Positions 33,997 to 39,483 of a stretch of DNA of 39,483 bases are shown here, piece after piece; the first letter of the stretch is position 1; every line of letters starts with the position of its first letter. Source of the DNA: Pirellulales bacterium (lineage in GTDB: Bacteria; Planctomycetota; Planctomycetia; Pirellulales; Thermoguttaceae); NCBI GenBank assembly GCA_016931995.1, contig JAFGDS010000075.1, forward strand, positions 1 to 39,483. The letters run 5' to 3'. Under the pieces are notes generated by a model, which was not told the origin of the DNA, searched no databases, and was given only the letters and a program-made list of their open reading frames with translations. Position numbers and translations under genes: made by a program.

Positions 33997-35907
33997 TCAA
34001 GCCGCGGTTGGCTGGACCACGGGCAACGCGATCGAAAAGGTGGTGCCTTTGCCCGGCGAGCTCCGGACCTCCAAGGTACCGTCGTGCTGTTGGACAATCG
34101 CGGAGCTGACGCTCAGGCCGAGGCCGGTGCCTTTTCCGACGGGCTTCGTGGTGAAGAACGGATCGAAGATCTTATCGAGGTGCTCCGGCGCGATCCCGCA
34201 ACCGGTGTCGGTCACTTCAATCACGACCCGATGGTCGGCCAACGACGTGGCAATGACCAGCGTGCCGCCCTCGGTCATGGCCTCGCAGGCATTCAGGGCA
34301 AGGTTCAAGAGCACCTGCTGGAGTTGGTTTTGGTCGCCGTTGATGGGAGGAAGGTTGTCGTCCAGGATTTCAACGATGTTGACGTGCTGGAACGCCTCGC
34401 GATTGCCGAGCAGTCGCGTCATTTGCCGGATGACGTCGTTGACGTTCAACACCTTCTTGACGGATGGAGTCTCGCGCGCGTAGTCGAGCAACCCGCGAAC
34501 GATCTCCCTGACCCGCTTGGTCTCCCGGATAATCACGTCGAGGTCTTCGCGGTCCTGGTCGTCCAGGTTCTCCTTCTCGCGCATCAGGTCGGCAAAGGCG
34601 AGCACGCCGGTCAAGGGATTGTTGATCTCGTGAGCCACACCCGCCGCCAGACGACCCACCGAGGCCAACTGCTCGCTCCGGTGGATTTGCTGCCGGGTCG
34701 CCTGCTTGAGAAGTTCCGCGCGCTCGGCCACTGCTTCCGCCATGCTGTCCACGGCGCGGCAGAGCACTCCCATCTCGCCCGGCGGCCGGATGCCCACCCG
34801 CGCCGTCAAGTCGCCGCCGATCACCTTCTGGGCCATGTCGACCACGCAGTGGACGGGACGCAGCACGCGCCCGTGGACCAGCAGAAGCAGCACCAGACTG
34901 GCCAGGGTCGCGCCGCCGATAATGGTCAAGAACACGACGCTGATGATCCTGAGTTGATGCGTAAAAGGCGCCCGCAAAAGGCCGACGTAGAGCACGCCAA
35001 TGATCTTTCCCGCCGGGTCGCGGATCGGCTCGTAGGCGGTGATGTACCAGTCGTTGACGACGAATGCCGGCGCAGCCCAGATCTCGCCTCGCTCAAGGAC
35101 GGCGTCGCTCACCAACGTGCTCAACTGCGTGCCGACTGCCCGCGAACCGTCCTGCCGCTTCACGTTCGTCGATACCCGCACGTCGCGCAAGAAAATGGTC
35201 ACGGTGCCGATTTCCCTGCCCTGGTAGGCTTCCCCGCGAAACACCTGGTCCTTGATCGCGTCGACGATCTCGTAGCGCTGGTTGAGCAAATGGCCCCCGT
35301 AGAGAATCGCCTGGATTTGTCCCCGGTCGTCGAGCAGGGGCACGGCGGCGGCAATGACAAGACCATCGGAAAGAACAAGATCGCTCGGCGGCCGGGCCGC
35401 TTCCGTGGGAATAATCGGAATCGCGGCGCGATCGGCCAACGACCGGCCCTCGGCCAGCAACCTCTTCTGGGAAAAGACCACCGTGCCGCTGGCCGCCGTT
35501 CGATCGCGGAGCACTTGCGCCACGAGGGGATCGGCGGAAATGTCGTCGCCTTGCCGCCGGCTGCCCGAACGGCAGATCACCCTGCCCTCGGCATCCGTCA
35601 ACCCGACGAAATCCATGTTGTTTGACTCGCCCAGACTTCGCAACATCGTTTCGAGAGTTGCGCGGTCGTTCCGCGCAGCAGCGGGGGCAAGCGTGCAATC
35701 GCGCGCCGTCGCCCGGAGAAACCAGGCAATGACGTCGGTCTGGCTTTGATAGGCGGCCCTGGCCGAATTCAGGTTGCGACGCACCCGGTTTTGCACCTCT
35801 CCCATCCACGTATGGCCGAGGTACTGGAGAGCGATGAATGATAGCAGGGAGTTGGCGACCAAGATGACCGCAATTGCGGCGATCGTCAATCTGAACCGGA
35901 TGCTCAT
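33997..35907 (-). CDS. Cache-HAMP sensor histidine kinase
   Basis: 636 residues from the ATG at 35907 (GGAGG 5 bases upstream; the frame is open to 35976). Helix 1 (7-29) and helix 2 (about 321-345) enclose a double-Cache-like sensor with two P-I/L-x-D-x-x-G-x-I repeats (V-P-L-L-D-D-R-G-Q-I, E-P-I-R-D-P-A-G-K-I). HAMP follows (346-400), then H-box A-A-G-V-A-H426-E-I-N-N-P-L-T-G and a HATPase domain (L-N-A-C-E-A-M, D-T-G-C-G-I, G-K-G-T-G-L-G-L). Cache sensors usually bind small organic acids or amines outside the membrane, so this kinase may report substrate. First gene of the regulatory block. Confidence 0.9.
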   Translation of the reverse strand: MSIRFRLTIAAIAVILVANSLLSFIALQYLGHTWMGEVQNRVRRNLNSARAAYQSQTDVIAWFLRATARDCTLAPAAARNDRATLETMLRSLGESNNMDFVGLTDAEGRVICRSGSRRQGDDISADPLVAQVLRDRTAASGTVVFSQKRLLAEGRSLADRAAIPIIPTEAARPPSDLVLSDGLVIAAAVPLLDDRGQIQAILYGGHLLNQRYEIVDAIKDQVFRGEAYQGREIGTVTIFLRDVRVSTNVKRQDGSRAVGTQLSTLVSDAVLERGEIWAAPAFVVNDWYITAYEPIRDPAGKIIGVLYVGLLRAPFTHQLRIISVVFLTIIGGATLASLVLLLLVHGRVLRPVHCVVDMAQKVIGGDLTARVGIRPPGEMGVLCRAVDSMAEAVAERAELLKQATRQQIHRSEQLASVGRLAAGVAHEINNPLTGVLAFADLMREKENLDDQDREDLDVIIRETKRVREIVRGLLDYARETPSVKKVLNVNDVIRQMTRLLGNREAFQHVNIVEILDDNLPPINGDQNQLQQVLLNLALNACEAMTEGGTLVIATSLADHRVVIEVTDTGCGIAPEHLDKIFDPFFTTKPVGKGTGLGLSVSSAIVQQHDGTLEVRSSPGKGTTFSIALPVVQPTAA

Positions 35908-36455
35908 GCCGACCTCCGTCACCTCGACATGTTCGTGTTTTGGGACCTCAGCTCGACCCGGTCCATTGTACGCCAAAATGTGCTCGTCTTGGAGTGCGTG
36001 CCGCCACGGCTACAAGGCAACGGTATTGCTGTCGAAATGCTCGATCAGTGAATACGCGTGCTTGCAGTAGCTAGGAAACACGAGATGACTTGCCACGACC
36101 ATTTCTCGCGTGATCGGTTCATGGTCGCGTGCCATGTAAGGGTACATGGCGGATGCCCGGGGTGAAGGGGCTGCCGAGGCCCGACCCGACGTCCTCCCGC
36201 ACGTCCACGCGGCGGGCAATGTCGTATGGGGTTTGTCCGGCCGGTCGGCCGCTTTCCTGGTCTGCCTTTTTCGAGTAGACTAAACGTCACCTTCGAGGCG
36301 AAACGGTCATACGTGGCGCCGCCGCGTTCGGCGATACGCCGATCGGCGCGGCGGAATACCGCCGATAGTACCTGCAGGAAGTGCCCTCGGGAGAACGACA
36401 AAGAGAGAAGCCTTGCCCTGGAAAATTACGTAAGTTCTTATTAAAAAGGGCATTA
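35908..36455. other. Intergenic region between the regulatory block and tRNA-Ser
   Basis: 548 bases with no supported gene. A TACAAT hexamer on the minus strand (35965-35970) could be the -10 of the Cache kinase gene, but no good -35 is visible. The second integrase relic lies at 36161-36229. Several GC-rich short palindromes occur near 36328-36365. The last 40 bases before the tRNA are AT-rich, as expected for its promoter. Confidence 0.5.
36161..36229 (+). pseudogene. Second remnant of the integrase N-terminus
   Basis: Reads G-E-G-A-A-E-A-R-P-D-V-L-P-H-V-H-A-A-G-N-V-V-W in one frame, parallel to the relic at 17319 (G-K-G-A-A-K...R-P-D-F-P-L-Y-A-H-A-V-G-K-W). The DNA also matches: GCCCRGGGTRAAGGGGCTGCC starts both (17313 and 36154). 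It is more decayed than the first copy and too short to place in a family by itself. Confidence 0.5.
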
Positions 36456-36542
36456 GGAGAGGTGGCTGAGTGGTCGAAAGCGCGGGTTTGCTAAATCCGT
36501 GAGGGCGTAAGTCCTCCGCAGGTTCGAATCCTGTCCTCTCCG
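36456..36542 (+). tRNA. tRNA-Ser (anticodon GCT)
   Basis: An 87-base class II tRNA: acceptor GGAGAGG / CCTCTCC, anticodon loop TTGCTAA (anticodon GCT at 36490-36492), a long variable arm (GAGGGCGTAAGTCCTC), T arm with TTCGAAT, discriminator G. No CCA is encoded. It is the integration site of the element to its right. Confidence 0.97.
36491..36542. other. Probable attachment site (attL) in the tRNA-Ser 3' half
   Basis: An integrase gene reads toward the tRNA and ends inside it, the typical arrangement of tRNA-borne attachment sites. The 3' half of the tRNA from the anticodon loop on is the likely core. A second copy of this segment should mark the element's other end beyond 39483; no repeat of it was found to the right within the window. 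Confidence 0.6.
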
Positions 36543-37861
36543 CTGATGATTTTTGCAGGTCGTGGCAAGACATCGCAAGGTATCGCATAAGCTCTTGTAT
36601 CGCAAGGGCTTATTGCGTTTCTTGCGGCCTCCTGCGAATCGCTGCGGCAGGCTGCTGCACCGCCTTTTGCACCGGAATTCTGCTCCGTCTGCACCGGATT
36701 TTGCACCGCCATTTGGACCAGCCGCCCCATCGCTTTCGAGAAGTCGGATTCCGTCGTCATCAGGTAGTGCTTCATGGCAATCTTGGGCGTATTTCCCAGC
36801 CAGGCCGTGACAACGTGGAGCGGGTAGTCCGCCGCCAACTCGGTTTCCCTGGAGGCACGCAGAGCATGGAATAGCCGGGGCCAAGGTTCCAGACCGGCCC
36901 GTTTCAGAATCCGGCCAAACTGCGTCCGCAGATTGCAGTTTCTCCACCCGCCGGGGGTGTTAGAGGCTTTGCGGTAGGCGTCGTTGCCGACGACGTATTT
37001 GGCACCCTCGGGAGCCAACTCCCATGCCTCCTCAAGGATCACTCGAAGCTCGGGGAACAATGGCACCATCCGGCTCGCCTTGCCAGGATGATGCTCGGTC
37101 TTCGGCGAATGGGCGCGAAAGCGGCCGCGCTCCCAGTCAACGTCGTTCCATTCCAGCGTCAGCACTTCGCTCGGGCAGCGCAGACCACCGAATCGGCACA
37201 GCCCAACGATCACCCGCCAGTCGATATTGGGGCACGCCTCCACCAGTCGGCCGGTTTCCTCCCGCGTGACGAAACGCTCCCGGTCATCTTTCATGGTCGC
37301 CTTGGCCCCGACTTCGGCAAAGGGGTTGCTCGAAATGAGCTTCCGCTTAACGGCCGCCTTGAAGAACTGGCGGGCGAATTGCAGCCGCTTGGCCACAGTG
37401 GTCGAGGCAAACCCCTGCTTGAGCAGAAACAGCTTGAAATCCTCGGCCGCTGTCTCGTCAATCGTGCGAAGATCGCGTTGCCCACCAAAATGCTCCAGCA
37501 GATTCCGCGTCACCTGCGACCAGACTTCCTTGGTTGCCGGCTTCACATCGACTCGGCGGTTGACATACTCCGTCAAGAAACCACCCAAGGTCGTCAACGG
37601 GTCCGGCTCACGCTTTGGCACGAGACCAACACCAGCCAGCTTGTCGGTCATGCGATCATCCAAGCCGGCCAGCCAGCGCGCGGTCTCATCGTCGATCGCG
37701 TGCCCAGCGAGTTGGGCGGCGACGAGCAGTTCCACTCGCAGCTTGACCGTCTCGGCAATGCGTTGCGTCACTTTGCCCAGCCGGATCGAGCGCCGTTTGC
37801 CATCGGGCGCAAGGAATTGAATAGTGCGACGGCCGTTGGGTTCACGAGAGATGCTTGCCAT
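36491..37861 (-). CDS. int: Tyrosine recombinase (integrase) ending inside tRNA-Ser
   Basis: 456 residues. A core-binding SAM-like domain (about 90-185) precedes a catalytic domain with R228 (F-G-G-L-R-C-P-S-E), K254, H332-x-x-R335 (L-F-H-A-L-R), W354 in the second His position and nucleophile Y366 (M-K-H-Y-L-M). The stop codon TAG (36491-36493) overlaps the tRNA anticodon GCT, and the last 16 or so residues (D-R-I-R-T-C-G-G-L-T-P-S-R-I) are the antisense of the tRNA 3' half. Excision would therefore change the gene's 3' end. The ATG overlaps the stop of the upstream small ORF (TGATG). It should integrate and excise the element at tRNA-Ser. Confidence 0.93.
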   Translation of the reverse strand: MASISREPNGRRTIQFLAPDGKRRSIRLGKVTQRIAETVKLRVELLVAAQLAGHAIDDETARWLAGLDDRMTDKLAGVGLVPKREPDPLTTLGGFLTEYVNRRVDVKPATKEVWSQVTRNLLEHFGGQRDLRTIDETAAEDFKLFLLKQGFASTTVAKRLQFARQFFKAAVKRKLISSNPFAEVGAKATMKDDRERFVTREETGRLVEACPNIDWRVIVGLCRFGGLRCPSEVLTLEWNDVDWERGRFRAHSPKTEHHPGKASRMVPLFPELRVILEEAWELAPEGAKYVVGNDAYRKASNTPGGWRNCNLRTQFGRILKRAGLEPWPRLFHALRASRETELAADYPLHVVTAWLGNTPKIAMKHYLMTTESDFSKAMGRLVQMAVQNPVQTEQNSGAKGGAAACRSDSQEAARNAISPCDTRAYAIPCDVLPRPAKIISGEDRIRTCGGLTPSRI

Positions 37862-38082
37862 CAGTTGGTCTCCAATAGCGCCCTTGGTCGATCGCTACTC
37901 TGGCGGCACCGATCAACAAACGCTTGAATATCCTCCGGCGCGTACATCCACGCCACCCCTGCGACAGGGTTCAGCGAATAGCACAAGGCCCGGCACTCCC
38001 CAGACGGGGAGCGCGGCACAAGTGCTGCTTCGCTGAATAAGAGCCTTGCGGCTCGTTGTCGCAGTTCGGCGTGAAGCAACAA
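37861..38082 (-). CDS. Small Xis-like protein upstream of the integrase
   Basis: Up to 73 residues; stop and integrase start overlap (TGATG), so it is probably translated and coupled. The C-terminal part A-W-M-Y-A-P-E-D-I-Q-A-F-V-D-R-C looks like the end of an excisionase/MerR-type winged HTH (pattern R-x-x-x-x-E-D-I-x-A-F-I). The N-terminal half is less typical, and no clear ribosome site marks ATG 38082. It may be a recombination directionality factor; weakly supported. Confidence 0.4.
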   Translation of the reverse strand: MLLHAELRQRAARLLFSEAALVPRSPSGECRALCYSLNPVAGVAWMYAPEDIQAFVDRCRQSSDRPRALLETN

Positions 38083-38084
38083 AC

Positions 38085-38101
38085 TTGACGCTGCGCGTCA
38101 A
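38085..38101. promoter_or_regulatory. Perfect dyad before the Xis-like gene
   Basis: TTGACGC-TGC-GCGTCAA, 7-base arms and a 3-base centre, sits directly upstream of the small ORF and the integrase. It is a candidate operator or accessory site. Confidence 0.35.
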
Positions 38102-38425
38102 TTCGGATTGTCGGTTCAATCCTACCTCATGGAACCCCTCGATGCAACTACCGATGACGCCATGCTCCGATGGTCGGAACCAAACGTGCCCGACTCGATG
38201 GCCTGCCCCGACGCTAGACTCTGAACCAGATTCGACGACGGACGCGATTGCGCGAACCACTGCGGGCGATACTCATGCCGCTGATGCAGGCACACTTGTG
38301 CTCGCAGCCTATCATCGAGTGACTTCTGCGTACCCAACAACCACGAAGCACGTAGCCGGATTCCAGGAGCGGCTGGCCGAGTTGACGACAACGCGGGAAC
38401 CGACACAGTGGCCCAAAAACTCGAC
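38102..38425. other. Intergenic region without a supported gene
   Basis: 324 bases. A 31-codon frame at 38129-38224 (plus) has no ribosome site and no recognised family; longer frames on both strands have implausible compositions. I see nothing else. Confidence 0.4.
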
Positions 38426-38454
38426 TTGAAACCGGGCCGACGGCCTGGTATAGT
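38426..38454 (+). promoter_or_regulatory. Sigma70 promoter of the radical SAM gene
   Basis: TTGAAA (38426-38431), 17 bases, TATAGT (38449-38454), with TG at 38446-38447 forming an extended -10. This is the best sigma70 match in the window. The start would be near 38461, giving a leader of about 55 bases. Confidence 0.7.
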
Positions 38455-38515
38455 ATACACCTGTTTACATGCTGGCGGCGTATCGTGCCGTGGCAAACTC
38501 AACGGGCGTCAATTG

Positions 38516-39483
38516 ATGTTCACGGGCGTGGAATCCAAGAACGACTACATGCCGAGGGCCGCGCCGCTGTTTCGGCCATCCAGGATCGTGCTGGCCAAGG
38601 GGAGCAATCGCACAACAGAGCGTCGGCAATTGGCCGAGCGGATTTGCGCGGCGTACCCAGACGCAGAGGTCGTCGAGGCGTTCGGCGTCCCGCACAATCG
38701 AGTCGATCTGGGCGAAGGCGACCCCTTGCGGCTGCACGAGCGGGGCAAACAGACGCTCGTGCTGGGCGAGCATCGGAGCGCCGTGCGATTCAGCGATGAA
38801 GGAGGCAACGCCTGCCCGAACTATTGGCATTTTTCGCCCTATGGCTTCTGCCCCTACGGCTGCCATTACTGCTATCTGGCCGGCACGCCGGGCGTCTGGT
38901 TTTCGCCGAGTGTGAAGATATTCCTCAACCTGGAGGAGATTCTGACGGAAGTGGACCGCACGGCAAATCAGATTGGCCGTCCGACCGCATTCTATCTGGG
39001 CAAGCTCCAAGACGGCCTGGCCCTGGAACCGCTCACGAGCTACGCGCGAACAATGGTCCCGTTCTTCGCTCGCCACCGCCATGCACGAATGGTCGTTCTG
39101 ACGAAAAGTGCTGATGTCGAGAATTTGCTTGGCCTCGATCATGCGAGCCATACGATTCTATCGTGGACCGTCAATGCGCCGGAGGTTGTGCGCGATTTCG
39201 AGACAAACGCGCCCGCTGTCTCTGATCGTATCGACGCCATGTGGCGATGTGCCCAGGCCGGCTATCCGGTGCGGGCCGTGTTGATGCCGATCATTCCAGT
39301 GGGCGATTGGCGAGAGACCTACGGGCGGTTCATAATCACGCTGCTCGAATCGGTTCCTTTATCGCGGATCACGCTCGGCTCCATCTGCTCTTACCCGCAA
39401 GCCCAGCGACTCATGGAACTCAAGCTCGGGAAGCAGAATGCGATTACAGTGCTACTCGACCGTGGGCGAACCAAGTCCGACGA
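38516..39483 (+). CDS. splB: Spore photoproduct lyase family radical SAM protein (partial)
   Basis: 322 codons are visible; the gene runs off the right edge. The radical SAM motif C112-P-Y-G-C116-H-Y-C119 has the C-x-x-x-C-x-x-C form, preceded by N-Y-W-H-F-S-P-Y-G-F and followed by Y-L-A-G-T-P, typical of the SPL (SplB) family. Tyr118 and Tyr120 correspond to the tyrosines that relay hydrogen in SplB. SPL repairs UV-made thymine dimers of the spore type, but many homologues in non-sporeformers have unproven roles. The ATG at 38516 has no strong ribosome site; the frame is open upstream, but transcription should begin near 38461. It lies inside the tRNA-Ser element and may be cargo. Confidence 0.85.
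   Translation, partial: MFTGVESKNDYMPRAAPLFRPSRIVLAKGSNRTTERRQLAERICAAYPDAEVVEAFGVPHNRVDLGEGDPLRLHERGKQTLVLGEHRSAVRFSDEGGNACPNYWHFSPYGFCPYGCHYCYLAGTPGVWFSPSVKIFLNLEEILTEVDRTANQIGRPTAFYLGKLQDGLALEPLTSYARTMVPFFARHRHARMVVLTKSADVENLLGLDHASHTILSWTVNAPEVVRDFETNAPAVSDRIDAMWRCAQAGYPVRAVLMPIIPVGDWRETYGRFIITLLESVPLSRITLGSICSYPQAQRLMELKLGKQNAITVLLDRGRTKSD

Larger units (their letters stand above)
36491..39483. mobile_element. Left part of an integrated element at tRNA-Ser (right end outside window)
   Basis: It contains the integrase, a small Xis-like ORF and a radical SAM gene. Extent to the right is unknown, so assigning the radical SAM gene to the element is inference. Confidence 0.6.

Noticed and set aside
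35965-35970. TACAAT as -10 of the Cache kinase gene
   Set aside because: No acceptable -35 at 16-18 bases and no sigma54 motif nearby, so it is not listed as a promoter.
36307-36588. 93-codon frame with the R-T-G-F-E-P-A-E-D-L-R-P-H-G-F-S-K-P-A-L-S-T-T-Q sense
   Set aside because: It is simply the antisense of tRNA-Ser, a well-known source of false proteins.
38129-38224. 31-codon plus-strand ORF between the Xis-like and radical SAM genes
   Set aside because: No ribosome site, promoter or family resemblance.
38469-38516. 15-codon possible leader peptide overlapping the radical SAM start (TGATG)
   Set aside because: No ribosome site and no regulatory amino-acid run; overlap may be chance.
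38485-38799. Plus-strand frame overlapping the radical SAM gene start
   Set aside because: Out-of-frame shadow; the frame from 38516 has the C-x-x-x-C-x-x-C motif.

Overview
The window looks like a chromosomal segment of a GC-rich bacterium, most likely a planctomycete (inference). Pointers are a DUF1080-ThuA fusion beside an arylsulfatase, large exported repeat proteins with proline-rich linkers, and intergenic repeat families of a kind common in planctomycete genomes. Nearly everything between 75 and 11566, and between 17480 and 35907, reads on the minus strand.

Layout. 75-3065: sulfatase and DUF1080-ThuA hydrolase pair. 3236-5217: two-gene RloA/RloB (AbiL-like) putative defence module with its own sigma70-type promoter. 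5409-7273: coaX and obg. 7626-11566: MacA/MacB-like ABC exporter (adaptor, ATPase, permease), whose ATPase/permease junction is filled by heptanucleotide tandem repeats. 11797-11859: two overlapping, mutually exclusive long hairpins. 12188-16837: two exported proteins, one with TPRs and one with CARDB/DUF11-like repeats. 17037-17109: tRNA-Lys. 17319-17478: decayed integrase fragment.

The centre of interest is 17480-35907. Eight tightly overlapping genes form one operon read from 27632 down to 17480: a soluble HdrD-like CCG Fe-S protein, EtfB, EtfA, a membrane-bound ETF:quinone-oxidoreductase-like CCG protein, HdrA, MvhD, MvhG and MvhA. It joins the electron-transfer flavoprotein route to a group 3c-type HdrA-Mvh [NiFe] hydrogenase. 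A TGGCAC-N5-TTGC sigma54 promoter stands 75 bases before the first start codon. Immediately upstream are two histidine kinases, two sigma54 enhancer-binding proteins (one with a degenerate receiver) and an unusual receiver / GcvH-like / pseudo-receiver / M52-like fusion protein that has its own sigma54 promoter of the same form. Together they suggest a redox- or substrate-controlled electron-transfer system linking ETF, quinone, ferredoxin and H2.

36456-39483: a tRNA-Ser(GCT) gene holds the left end of an integrated element. The tyrosine integrase is antisense and its last codons and stop lie inside the tRNA. A small Xis-like ORF and a spore-photoproduct-lyase-family radical SAM gene follow; the latter runs off the right edge. 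No rRNA, CRISPR array or complete insertion sequence was seen.
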